Of a stretch of DNA of 64,000 nt, positions 32,701 to 42,900 are shown in pieces. The position numbers and the translations under genes were made by a program. This DNA comes from Mytilus edulis (taxonomy: Eukaryota > Mollusca > Bivalvia > Mytilida > Mytilidae). Each line of letters opens with the position of its first letter. Positions within the stretch are counted from its first letter, which is position 1. A model generated the notes under the pieces. It saw nothing but the letters and a program-made list of their open reading frames with translations. It was not told the origin of the DNA and made no database searches. The stretch spans positions 94,022,749 through 94,086,748 of the forward strand of contig NC_092344.1 of NCBI RefSeq assembly GCF_963676685.1, given 5' to 3'.

Positions 32701-34601
32701 CATACACGTATGAATTATATATTATATAAATTTAGCTCTAGTTTACCTATTATTTGGTAAATTAATTGATTGGTTCCTTAATGTCCGTTGGAAATATTTC
32801 AAGCGTACTAAAGACGAGAACAAGACTTATAATAAAAATAAAAAGTAGGTTTTGCAAGGAAAGTCAATAAGGATGAAATATGTAAAATTTAGACTGCCAC
32901 TTGGAATTCAGGACTATTCAGGGTGTATTTGATAAAGACAAACATTTTGTTTTGCAAAATTACAGTAAGATAGGTGTTGCAATATGGTTCCTTAATACAC
33001 AGAAACAGTTTCGGACTTAACATCCCCATTTCCGACAGGAAGTGTTTATTGTTTGTGCAACGTTCTGTGACAATTATGATATGTTAGAAATGAGAAGTAA
33101 AACATACAAACGTGTAACTTGATAACCTTGAATGACAAATAAGTCCTCAGATGCACATTCAGTTATAAGCTTTTTTCTTTAATTTTCTTGCAGTAAAACC
33201 ATGGGCGATAGCCATAATAACACTGACAGCATTAGCTCTACTTCTGGTGTGTTGCTATTTCTGTTACATGATGGGAAAGTATGTTTCTTAAACTAAAATA
33301 AGTCTCTTGCAGATTTGTTCAGTATATTGTGCTAATTCATTTTTTTTTATTATGTAGCTATATTGTGTAGAAAATTTTAATCATCTACAATAAATATAAT
33401 AAAAAAATAAATATTGTTTTACTCAATCATTAATGGAAATGAAATAGTGAAGTAATTTCGCTTTTAGAGGCCAGAATAGTTCAATTTGGGGAAAAAAAGC
33501 TAAGAAATACGATGCTTGACTATTCACTTGCAAGTTCATAGTTCGACCTCATTGGATCCGCATTCATGTGATTTTCATTGTAACCTTTTAGCTAGAGATG
33601 GTTAACGCATGCATTATGCGTGTTCATTTATCGAAAGGAAAATAATGTTAAAATTGAAAGTGAAACAAAGGTCAATCATTTGGGTGACTGATTCGATCCA
33701 CAAAAACTCATTCTTATACAGGGGGAAAAGATGATTAAGTATTTTTAGCCTCAAATATGAAATTTAACAGACCAATACAAATTCAAGTGCATGAGTTCGA
33801 TATTGATTGATGTTTGATAAACGTCCACTGCAAATAAATCAAGGTGATAAAGATTGAATGATGAAAATAAATAAATAACCAAACTGAATGTAAAATAGCA
33901 AGCGCAAGACTAAAAGAACAAGAGTGTGAGGACACTAACACAATGTTGAGAATTTTATTTAAATTGAAGTATACGCTCACAAGGAAGCTATAAAACCAAG
34001 AGTTCCAAATGGTGAAGTTGAAATCATTCCTTTGTAAATTTTACGGACGCCATCACGAGTTGGTTGACCGTTATGGAATAACCGTTTTACAAATGATATC
34101 GGATATGTTCCTTACGTCGTAACTACGATCCCCTTCCCTTTCATGAATGTGACCTACCGAATTAGACTATTTGCTGGATTTGTTATCACATAAGCAACAC
34201 GACGGGTGCCACATGTGGAGCAGGATCTGCTTACCCTTCCGGAGCACCTGAGATCACCCCTAGTTTTTTGGGGGGTTTGTGTTGTTTATTCTTTAGTTTT
34301 CTATGTTGTGTCATGTGTGCTGTTTTTTGTTTGTCTTTTTCATTTTTAGCCATGGGGTTGTCAGTTTGCTTTAGATTTATGAGTTTGACTGTCCCTTTGG
34401 TATCTTTCGTCCCTCTCTTATAAAACTATTATCATTTTATATAGAATGTAAAGAAAAGTAAAATAATGTCTTGTATAATTTCTATATTACAGGGATAAAA
34501 GCGATAACGAAAAGGGAAAAGAGAGAGGGAAAAGAAAACTTCAACCAACAAGTCATAAAATAGGACCTACGGAAATACATCAACCACAGGCATTGGCATA
34601 A
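26437..34601 (+). CDS. TSP1/EGF type I membrane protein, copy 2
   Basis: Five exons: 26437-26785, 30182-30319, 31705-31815, 33194-33278 and 34493-34601. They total 792 nt, giving 263 residues. Order: signal peptide, TSP1 and EGF-like segment, linker with RKRKR, EGF1, EGF2, transmembrane helix, hydrophilic tail. The junction phases (1, 1, 1, 2) match the paralogs. No Thr-rich exon is visible in the 3.4-kb first intron, so the stalk module seems absent. The tail is unlike the other three copies: it lacks the PKPM motif and ends QPQALA. An ATTAAA at 34892-34897 is a possible polyadenylation signal. Function is unknown; surface recognition is an inference. Confidence 0.8.
27640..27910 (-). repeat. 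Decayed reverse-transcriptase element relic, minus strand
   Basis: CAAGCAACTCGATTTA, CTCCTGTTTAAAATCTTCCA, TGATAGGAAATTCAAGCTCT and CAGGGAGATATATACTCCAA follow, in order, the minus-strand copy at 11330-11600 but with many changes. It belongs to a more distant branch of the element. Confidence 0.55.
28000..28520 (+). pseudogene. Reverse-transcriptase relic with YLDD motif
   Basis: On the + strand the frame reads LRYLDDILALNDNEFSLYTK (YLDD at 27999-28010), is broken by stops, then continues as NRKLNAKLYETRKVFF and, in another frame, LKVCISQLVQLALACNNVLD and KLLHKDFLHHKLVKN. This connects the LYDKRDDF block of the other relics to a reverse-transcriptase catalytic site. The frame is broken by several stops and shifts. 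Confidence 0.65.
29370..29440 (+). repeat. Interspersed repeat family B fragment
   Basis: AAATGTGGTATGATTGCCAA, TGAGACAACTCTTCAC and GACCATGATTGCATAAAAGT match the 5' part of the family B copy at 15188. Confidence 0.7.
30182..30319 (+). CDS. Copy 2 exon 2: basic linker and EGF1 domain
   Basis: This 138-nt phase 1-1 exon lies between CCATCAG and GTGAAG. It begins DVVIRKRKRNAA, then an EGF with SCIGNPCRNGTCVPIHG and CLCFAGYEGEKCEIG. RKRKR is a strong match to a furin-type cleavage site. The CRNGTC loop holds an N-glycosylation sequon. It is seven residues longer at its start than EGF1 of copy 3. Confidence 0.83.
30420..30690 (+). repeat. Interspersed repeat family E, intron 2 of copy 2
   Basis: TTTGTTCACGCATCGTTGTA, TCATACAAGTGAAAGGTTTA, CCTGTACCAAGTCAGGAATA and GGGACTTTCCGTTTTG match the family order seen at 2655-3260. 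Confidence 0.75.
31108..31310 (+). repeat. Interspersed repeat family D (AAAGGCAACAGTAGTATACC)
   Basis: The block AAAGGCAACAGTAGTATACC-GCTGTTC is followed by TAAATCGATTGAG, GGGAAACACATCAACTATAA and GAGGAAAAC. Other copies: 60674-61090 (+), and inverted at 26830-26990, 51170-51275 and about 2170-2250. Confidence 0.75.
31705..31815 (+). CDS. Copy 2 exon 3: EGF2 domain
   Basis: This 111-nt phase 1-1 exon lies between TTTACAG and GTAAGT. It encodes DTDDCLKQPCLFGKC, then NDFQCDCMVLFEGEICIK, with the same six-cysteine spacing as the other copies. Confidence 0.86.
31880..32170 (+). repeat. Interspersed repeat family E, intron 3 of copy 2
   Basis: CACATCATTGTAAATATAAC, ACCAGGTTTAATCCACTATT and CCTGTACCAAGTGAGGAATA blocks in family order, again shortly after an EGF exon. 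Confidence 0.75.
32599..32688 (-). repeat. Interspersed repeat family A, inverted copy
   Basis: TTTGATCTGAGCGTCACTGA, GACGAAACGCGCGTTTTGCG and TGGTACCTTTGATAACT are the inverted core of the family. Short and flanked by ordinary intron sequence. Confidence 0.75.
33194..33278 (+). CDS. Copy 2 exon 4: transmembrane segment
   Basis: This 85-nt exon, phase 1 to 2, follows a strong TTTTCTTGCAG acceptor. It encodes LKPWAIAIITLTALALLLVC, then CYFCYMMG. It is one codon shorter than the same exon in the other copies, and its cysteine cluster is spread out (CC, C) instead of contiguous. Confidence 0.84.
33975..34421 (+). repeat. Reverse-transcriptase element, short 3' copy in the last intron of copy 2
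   Basis: It begins within the coding C-terminus (CACAAGGAAGCTATAAAACC, TACGGACGCCATCACGAGTT) and continues through the complete tail to TTTCGTCCCTCTCTTA. It is less truncated than the tail-only copies at 3810 and 60031, and like them shares the same 3' boundary. Confidence 0.78.
34493..34601 (+). CDS. Copy 2 exon 5: divergent cytoplasmic tail
   Basis: After ATTACAG the exon encodes DKSDNEKGKERGKRKLQP, then a hydrophilic end TEIHQPQALA and TAA. The basic first half is like the paralogs, but the PKPM-R motif is absent. Confidence 0.72.
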
Positions 34602-34999
34602 CTCATGGTTAAATACCATGTCGTCTTTTAGAAACATTATAATTTTGATCATTGATTAAGAATCATTTGTTAATGCATACCCTTTCTGAAGTTCTGACAT
34701 GCGTCTATATTTTCTTGATTAAGAAGATATGAGCGTTGCTTATTATAAACGTTACTTACAGAAGAAAAAAAGATCAATTATGATTTTGGTCATTGTTGAA
34801 GGCTTTGTGGTGACCTACATGTAAACATTGAGGTTTACAGTCTCGTTCGTTACACTTTGGTAGAAACATTTTGTTTGTAGTCTCATTTTCAATTAAACGA
34901 CATCTCTTTATTTTCATAAAGAATGTTTACCACTGTCGATGCAACATGTTTTTCGCTTCACTTCATGTTTTTTATATTTGTTTCAGAGGTATACTAACA

Positions 35000-35560
35000 A
35001 TTATCAAAGGTACCAGGATTATAATTTAGTAAGTCAGACGCGCGTTTCATCTACATAAAACTTATCAGTGACGCTCAGATCAAAATAGTTATATAGCCAA
35101 ACAAGTACAAATTTGAAGAGCATTGAGGACCCAAAAAAGTTTTTCAAAATATTCTAAGTTTTCTAACATGAAATTTTTAAACAAATGACCATATAATTGA
35201 AATTCTTGTCAACACCGAAGTCTTCAGTTAAATATTTATTTCATCGAAATCGTTGTTTCAAACAATTTCAAAAATAGCATGCTGTATTGTAGCATGGTAT
35301 ACTGTATCCAAATTTTCTGATATAAAAATAATCAATATAATCCTTTGATATTCTTGTCAACACCGAAGTGCTAACTACTGGGCTAGTGATACACTCGGGG
35401 ACGAAACGTCCACCACCAGTGGCATCGATCCAGTGGTTTAAACATTTATCAAAGGAACCGGAATTATAATTTAGTACGTCTGATGCTCGTTTCGTCTACA
35501 AAAGACTTATCAGTGACGCTCTGATCAAAAACAGGGATTTTTTTAAACAAATAACCATAT
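35000..35560 (+). repeat. Interspersed repeat family A, two tandem partial units
   Basis: TATCAAAGGTACCAGGATTA, CAGACGCGCGTTTCATCTAC, GAGCATTGAGGACCC and CGGGGACGAAACGTCCACCA blocks, then a second start (TTTATCAAAGGAACCGGAAT) at about 35443. Confidence 0.75.
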
Positions 35561-35645
35561 AATTGATATTCAACACCGAAGAGCTGACTAATTAACAACA
35601 TTTAAGCATTTATATAAGACAACTAATCTCTGTAATGTTAAACAT

Positions 35646-35793
35646 GACAAGGTGAGTATACACCAACTCTTCACAAGTTGAGCATACACTAAATCTTGAC
35701 CTTGACAAGTTGAGCATACACTCAATCATGACAAGTTGAGTGTCCACCAAATCTTGACAAGTTGAGCTTTTACAAAATCTTGAAATGTTGAAC
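35646..35793. repeat. 26-bp minisatellite
   Basis: The unit GACAAGTTGAGCATACACCA plus about six bases recurs at 35646, 35672, 35704, 35730, 35756 and 35782. Spacing is 26 bp except one 32-bp unit with an extra six-base GACCTT-like insertion. The minus-strand ORF across it is a by-product. Confidence 0.8.
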
Positions 35794-36114
35794 AAATTCT
35801 AACACGGACAAAAAATCAACAATTTCACTGGAGACAGCTAGAAGGAATTCTTGAGTTGAAACAGGCTAGTTTAGGGTTTTTTCATCTCCAACCCCATTTA
35901 TATAATTTCAATCATTCACTATAGATTCACCGATGAACATCTTATGAAAAATTGTTATAAAAAATAGTCAAGCAATCTGATGAGCGTTCTGTTCCTTTAA
36001 AGCGAGATATAATATTATTCACAAACCGAATAAGATAAAACTATATGTCATTGGTAACAATCAGAAAGAAGTAGATTTATAAATTTAGCTTTGTTGTCTT
36101 ATTTGTTAATAAAT

Positions 36115-36300
36115 AAACTCATCATAGATACCAGGACTAAATTTTTATATATACGCCAGACGCGCGATTCGTCTACAAAAGACTCATCAGTGACGCTCAA
36201 ATCCAAAAGAGTTAAAAAGGCCAAATAAAGTACGAAGTTGAAGAGCATTGAGGACCAAAATTCCTAAAAGTTTTGCCAAATACAGCTAAGGTAATCTTGC
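36115..36300 (+). repeat. Interspersed repeat family A
   Basis: CAGACGCGCGATTCGTCTAC, GACTCATCAGTGACGCTCAA and GAGCATTGAGGACC in family order. Confidence 0.72.
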
Positions 36301-37744
36301 TTATCATTTTTGCTAGTTTGAATTTCTCCTTATCTTCAGTAGTTTTGTTCATAATGAACATAAACCGGTAAAAATCATCAATAAAATTGCAATAACTCCT
36401 AAATGGAATCTATAACTATTTTTGCCAGACTGACTTATTTGCAGATCTTAACTGTTTGAAGTTTGAACTCTTCTCAGAAATGATTAAACAAAGTATGGTT
36501 ATAAAATACCATTTAGAGGCAATATGAGATGGCCGAATTTGAGGTATTTCCCATAATTATAGATTTTTTCCAATCTGATTGTTTTGAATTTCACAAACTT
36601 AAATTTTATCCCTTTAAGTGAAGCCATGTCGGCCACATTGATGGGCAGATTAAATAATCTAATACATTTTAAAACCAGAACCCAAAAAACGATTTTAGTC
36701 AAGTTTGGTTATCAAGTCATTTCAAAGTTAATATTTTTTCATAAATTAACAGACGACATGTGATGGCAGGTGATCTATACAGAAAGAAACAAAAGAGAAA
36801 CAGTTAAAAAGACAAATAATTAACACATGATCCGTTCTATGGTATAACTGTCGGAATACGTTCTAGGATGAAAATGTCGAAATAACTCTCCAAAACTGGG
36901 ATAGGTTAAGACTATGATTAAGGTTGAGGTGGAACAATAGATTGTTTTAGGACATTAAAGATTGCAATAGAATGATTGTTTGAGGACAGTTCCCTAACAG
37001 ATTTTAACACAGGTGATAATTGATCTCTTACTTATTTTTTTTAATTAAAGTAGCAATATGAACGTAATCTAATCACGTAAAAATATTATGCAATGACCTT
37101 GAGTTTGTTGATCTCTCTTGGTATATTTTCCCTCTTTAAATTAGATGTCAACATGTCGACAAGTGTTTATGCTATGGACGATTTTATAATAGGGTCGAAT
37201 GTTTTTCATTTCGGTATTTTCAACTATTTTGTCTTTTCTATCATAAATGAAACCGAAAAGTGTTGATGTTGTTTCTCGAGCTAGTTAAAATTACCCACTC
37301 CGTTACTGTAAAACACCCATCGGAAACCCTAGAGGAATGAACTAGTGAATAGTCCAGTTAAAGAGAGGGTCTAATAAAGAGTACAATCATGTCATAACAC
37401 GTATTGTTAAATTTTTTTAACCTTTCAAATCTTTTAAAGTATAATAAAACTTAGTTGCATTTGTAATATATCATTTCAGGTTAGCTATTTAAACAGCTTC
37501 ACCAAACATGTAAAACGACAAATATATTCTCATAACATACATTTTCCTCCTTGTCATGAAAGTTGTTCTCCGCCGTTAATCTTAATATGTTTTCAGAAAA
37601 TGACAAATGTCAATTAACTATATATGTTCAAGGCAAAATTATGTAACTTTCGGTCAAATGATAGATAGTCAGACATTAACTCAAAAAGGAGTTAATGTCA
37701 AACTAGTCGACAAGAAAATGAAAAATAAAGGCTAAATATAAATG

Positions 37745-38012
37745 CTTATATGATGTTGATTAGTCAGCTCTTCGGTGTTGACAAGAATATCAATTACATG
37801 GTTATTTGTTTAAAAATTTCCTGTTTTTGATCTGAGCGTCACTGATGAGTCTTTTGTAGATGAAACGCGCGTCTGGCGTACTAAATTATAATTATGGTTC
37901 CTTTGATAACTGTTTACACCACTGGGTCGATGCCACTGCTGGTGAACGTTTCGTCCCTGAAGGTATCACCAGCACAGTAGTCAGCACTTCGGTATTGACA
38001 AGAATATAAAAA
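37745..38012 (-). repeat. Interspersed repeat family A, inverted copy
   Basis: TCTGAGCGTCACTGATGAGT, GATGAAACGCGCGTCTGGCG, ACCACTGGGTCGATGCCACT and TTCGTCCCTGAAGG-ATCACCAGC match the reverse complement of 35000-35440. Confidence 0.75.
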
Positions 38013-38655
38013 GATTATTTTGATATCAGAAAATTTTGATACAGTATACATCTTACAATACAGAATGCTATTTCTTGACATTGTTTGACTGCAAACTCAT
38101 GGAAACAACGTTTAGTTATGTTTGCGCAATTAAAGATATGTTGCGGTGAAAAACGCGTCCGACCCAGACAAAGAAAGTTTTCATTTGACACAGGGCATAT
38201 AAGCATCAATATTTTTCTTAACGTTCGTCACTGTTTTTTTGAGAAACTGATTTAAGGTATTTGAATGGATTCAGTTGACAGTTTCCACCAAAGTAAACGT
38301 TTTTATATAATAATTTCTCATAGCACAGTCCATACGCAAAAAAGTACTATTATCATTTCTTTAACTTGAACCATCTCCCTTGGGGCCTTTTAATCTTCTG
38401 TTACCATTGTTGGCGATGTCCAATAACATCATCATACCCTAAGCCAACGGCTAACTCCATAAAGCTTTTCATACCGTCCCCTAAGCTGTTGTGCATACCA
38501 TTCTATCATAAATCTATTTTGTGAATACCCTTCTATTGTAAATATATCAATAAATAAAATGGAGATGTTTATTTTGTTAACTTGTTGATCCTTTTACAAC
38601 CCATATAGACGATTACTACGCACGATCCTTATTTATATTTACAGAAATAAGAACT

Positions 38656-39085
38656 ATGTATGCATACGTATCTAATGTTTAAATTATTTTATGTGTTTTC
38701 TTTGAACCATTGCTCAAATGCTTATAAAATATGCTTACACAATTGAAAGAAAATATCAACTACCGGAGAGCATAATAACACTTCCATCCACACTGAACAA
38801 ATTTGGCGATAAAAAGTAAGCCAGATTATATTTTTTAAATCATGTCAGCTACCAAGTCAGGAATATAACGATGTATGCATACGTATCTAATGTTTAAATT
38901 ATTTTATGTGTTTTCTTTGAACCATTGCTCAAATGCTTATAAAAACTGCTTACACAATTGAAAGAAAATATCAACTACCGGAGAGCATAATAACACTTCC
39001 ATCCACACTGAACAAATTTGGCGATAAAAGGTAAGCCAAATTGTAATTTTTAAATCATGTCAGCTACCAAGTCAGGAATATAATG
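38656..39085. repeat. 215-bp tandem duplication upstream of copy 3
   Basis: The segment from ATGTATGCATACGTATCTAA at 38656 is repeated from 38871 with very few differences (for example ATATGC against ACTGC). The period is 215 bp. The second unit runs on into a family E fragment (to about 39195). The high identity indicates a recent local duplication. Confidence 0.88.
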
Positions 39086-39563
39086 ATTGTTATCCATTTG
39101 TTTGATGTAAATGAGCTTTCTTGCCATGTGATACTTGTCTGTCCGTTTAGAATTATCCTTAAAGTTCGATATTTTTGTTATTTTACTTTGTATGCATAAA
39201 ACGTATACAAAATGTTTGCAAACATTGATTTTTTGGTAAATAGATTATTATAATAGTTGTTAATTTCTGTGTCATTTGATATTTAAACCAAATCTTCGTT
39301 TTTATAATTTGTTGATTTTTAAAAATATGTCCTGAAAAAAATATTTGAAATATTGCACCTTTCTCGGGTTAACTCGCTACAAGTTGTTCCAACATTGATT
39401 AACACTGATATTAGTCCTGCTGAGAAACATATTACCGATACAATATTTATCATGTTTGCAGTTAACTTAACAGCTACATGTAACTAATAAGTCAAACTTT
39501 TTGAAGCCTTAAAGTAACGATTTACATATCATAACACAATTACCACGAAGATAAGCTTTGAAC

Positions 39564-39570
39564 TATAAAA
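39564..39570 (+). promoter_or_regulatory. Possible TATA box of copy 3
   Basis: TATAAAA lies about 55 nt before the ATG at 39620, which would leave a short 5' leader. The AT-rich context makes chance occurrence likely. Confidence 0.3.
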
Positions 39571-39619
39571 CAAATTGCAACGGCATTAATCGCAGAATAC
39601 ATCAAATGAAGATACAAAC

Positions 39620-39964
39620 ATGTGGAACCTTGTTCGCTTGTTAACACTAATGTTTTTCATTGCTGCAGCAATGCATGTGATTATGGGAGCCAATATTGTC
39701 AAGTTGAACAATGGGCTTCATGGGGTTCTTGTAATGCCACATGTGGAGGAGGAGTACATGAGAGACAGAAGTATATCTGTTGTGATCAAGTTCAGTATAG
39801 TACCTTGGAAGGATGTTTAACCGGCTGTATGATTTCATCTAGTTGGTGGCAGGCTAATGCAGCTGAACACAAGAGATGTGGAAATTGTCCGCGTGGTGGT
39901 ACCTTGGATTTAACACAGAATCGTTGTAGATGTCCTTCAGGTTATGGTGGTTCATGCTGTGACG
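39620..39964 (+). CDS. Copy 3 exon 1: signal peptide and TSP1 in different frames
   Basis: Frame from ATG 39620: MWNLVRLLTLMFFIAAAMHV, a convincing signal peptide, then non-homologous residues to a stop at 39820. Frame from 39622: CQVEQWASWGSCNATCGGGV, ICCD, and CPSGYGGSCCDG to GTAAGT. Compared with copy 4 the two frames meet close to the GGAGCCAATATTGTC stretch. An overlapping upstream ATG at 39606 adds a 12-codon uORF. Confidence 0.8.
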
Positions 39965-42900
39965 GTAAGTCAAATTGAAATTGATATGCCACTTAAATTC
40001 AGACATCGGCTTGTCAAATGTGAGAAACATGTATCTACAGATTAGTTACATTTGTTTATGAACCTTGATAACGAAACGGTCTGAATGATTATAAAATTGA
40101 AAGTTTGTGAAAATGAACATCTAAATAACCCGCTTAGTCCCAAGTAAATATCCTTTTCAAAACCTGAAAACCCTGTTTGCTATGCGGTTACATGTATATT
40201 TTGCAAAACGTTAGTTTGATAAACAGAATTGATCTTTCATTTCTGGAAAAAAGATTTTTGGAGTAATAAAATTTAATTTTGCTAATAGAGGAAGTGAGGG
40301 AATTAATAAAGGAGCAACAACTTTATTATCATAACATTGACAAAATAGTAAACTCTTTTTTTACCTTTTTTTTTTTTGTAAATTTTCTTATAATCATTTT
40401 GATGTTCATACTACCATGCATACATGGATTATGACAAGACATAAGGAAATACAATTAAAGCAATGACAATGTTAATGTTATTTTGAATAAATGAAAAAGT
40501 ATACGATGTGAATAAACATCTGAGGAATACTTCGGAGTTCATTGAACATACAATCCTATTCAAAATAAATTGAATTAATTCAAGAATTTATTTGTGTGAT
40601 CTTTACATTATTAATGTTACACTGTATACCTTGTCTAGGTCTGTAGAATACAATAATTCAATCAAAATTACATTGACTTTATTCAAAGAATTTCTTACTC
40701 CATCAACAAAGTACCAAAAATTTAAAAACCCTCCAAAACTAATTATGTTTATGCATTCAAAAATGTATGCTCTAAAGTTTATGTCTCTTTACATATTCAT
40801 CAGTAACAGAAAAATTTGTAAGAGTTCCGCGGAACCCAGTGTCTCGCCTACTTTTGCTGTTAATCACACACTCATCAAAAATGATGAAGAAAATCAATAA
40901 AATTATTCCTCTCGATACTATCTTTTGATTGTGAGAAGCTTCTGTCCAAGTTTGTTAAAAATCCAGGCTAGTTTAAGAATCTTAAAAATGTTTTAAATAC
41001 TTTAACTGCAGACTGTATGTAATGTTAACTGGAAGAAAAACTAAGTCCATTTATAAGTAAAATACGGGAAAAATGGAATTTTATTTTTACAAAATTTACT
41101 TCTGGATACTATCTCCTGATCATAAACAAGCTTCTGGCCAAGTTTCGTACAATTCCAGGATAGTTTAAGAAAGTTATTAAAATTTTAAAAACTTTAACCA
41201 CAAAGTGAATGTAATGTTTCCTGGCAGAAAAAAACTAAGTCCATTTATAAGTCAAATTCGGAAAAAATGGAATTCTATTTTTACAAAATTTACTTTTGGA
41301 TACTATCTCCTGATCATAAACAAGCTTCTGGCCAAGTTTCTTACAATTCCAGGATAGTTTAAGAAAGTTATTAAAATTTTAAAAACTTTAACTACAAAGT
41401 GAATGTTATGTTTCCTGGCAGAAAAAACTAAGTCCATTTATAAGTCAAATTCGGAAAAAATAGAATTCTATTTTTACAAAATTTACTTTTGGATACTATC
41501 TCCTGATCATAAACAAGCTTCAGGCCAAGTTTTGTACATTTCCAGGATAGTTTAGGAAAGTTATTAAAATTTAAAAAACTTTAACCACAGAGTGAATGTA
41601 ATGTTTCCTGGCAGAAAAAACTAAGTCCATTTATAATTAAAATACGGAAAAAATGGAATTTTATTTTTACAAAATTTACTTCTGGATACTATCTTATGAA
41701 CATAAACAAGCTTCTGTCCAAGTTTCGTACAATTCAAGGAGAGTTTAAGAAAGTTATTAAAATTTCAAAAACTTTAACCACAGAGTGAATATTTGTGGAC
41801 GCCGCCGACGACGACGCCGACGCCGACGGAATGTAGGATCGCTATGTCTCGCTTTTTCGACTAAAGTCGAAGGCTCGACAAAAATCTATTCCTGTTCAAG
41901 AAGATAATTATGAGACTATTGTAAGTTAAAGTTTGCATTGGAAAACTTGTAGGAGGTACATTTGAAAGCAAGTGAATATTTCTTTTTTTTCATTTTTTCA
42001 TCACCCATTTCTATATTAAAACTTTCTTCCCACCTTTGCGAGTACACTTAGCTCGGTTTTGTATATCTTTATGGTACCTTGAGATTAGAACTGTATGACT
42101 TTTGTCATTATATTGACATTAGTTTGTGTTTCGTGGAGACCTGGTGATTCTCACCTTTTCTAACTGATTTTTTCCCTTTTGCTTGTATACTGTTACTAGT
42201 CCAGTCAAACTAAGATTTAACCTCAAACTAATTGCAACAGAAAATGTTTTCGTTCTCATCTATAGCATTATGCCCTCAATATACACAGAAAAAAGTTCCA
42301 TAAAATCTCAAAATCATTACTTTAATTTCCTATGAAATTAACATTGGAAGGGGAGATAACTCTTGCAAAAAATAAGTCTTTGATTGTTTTTCTTGAAATT
42401 TGTGTAAAGTATGATACTTTGATGGGGTTATGAGTTTGTATTTGACTTAATTCTTTTGCTCATGAAATGTTCAAAACCGAAGTGTTATGGGTAGTTTTAT
42501 GTTTTTTGTGCATTTTTCATTAAAGAAATTGCAAATTTGAAGCTTTGTAACCATTTTGAAAAATAATGTGAAAATTTGGTATTGTTTATATCTGTGTATT
42601 ATATTTTTTCTGCAACTTACTGATCTAAAGAAAACTTTAAACCAAAAAAAGAAGAATACATGCTTAATTATTTTTTATTAAATTTGAGATTCTTTACCTT
42701 GACATGTTGAATTATGAAATTTAGATTATAGCTTGATAAAATATATGAAAACACCTTTAGAGTTGTTTATTATACTCTAAAGACCGCTAAAAAATCAAGA
42801 ATCAATACATTCTGATGAAAAGACGCGGTAAAGTTATAACTTTATATCAATTTTAAAAAAAATTATTGATATGCCTGCCTTTTTTGCAAGAGTTATCTCC

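Larger units (their letters stand above)
34602..39619. other. Spacer between copies 2 and 3
   Basis: This holds the copy 2 3' flank, several family A repeats, the 26-bp minisatellite, and a tandem duplication close to copy 3. Short ORFs (for example 36499-36702 and 38015-38209, minus) have no recognisable features. No gene is supported. Confidence 0.5.

Noticed and set aside
35610-35795. Minus-strand ORF with repeated motif
   Set aside because: Caused by the 26-bp minisatellite.
41798-41830. GACGCC repeat as a coding acidic stretch
   Set aside because: It belongs to the right part of the Helitron/pearl-like element and lies in no open frame.
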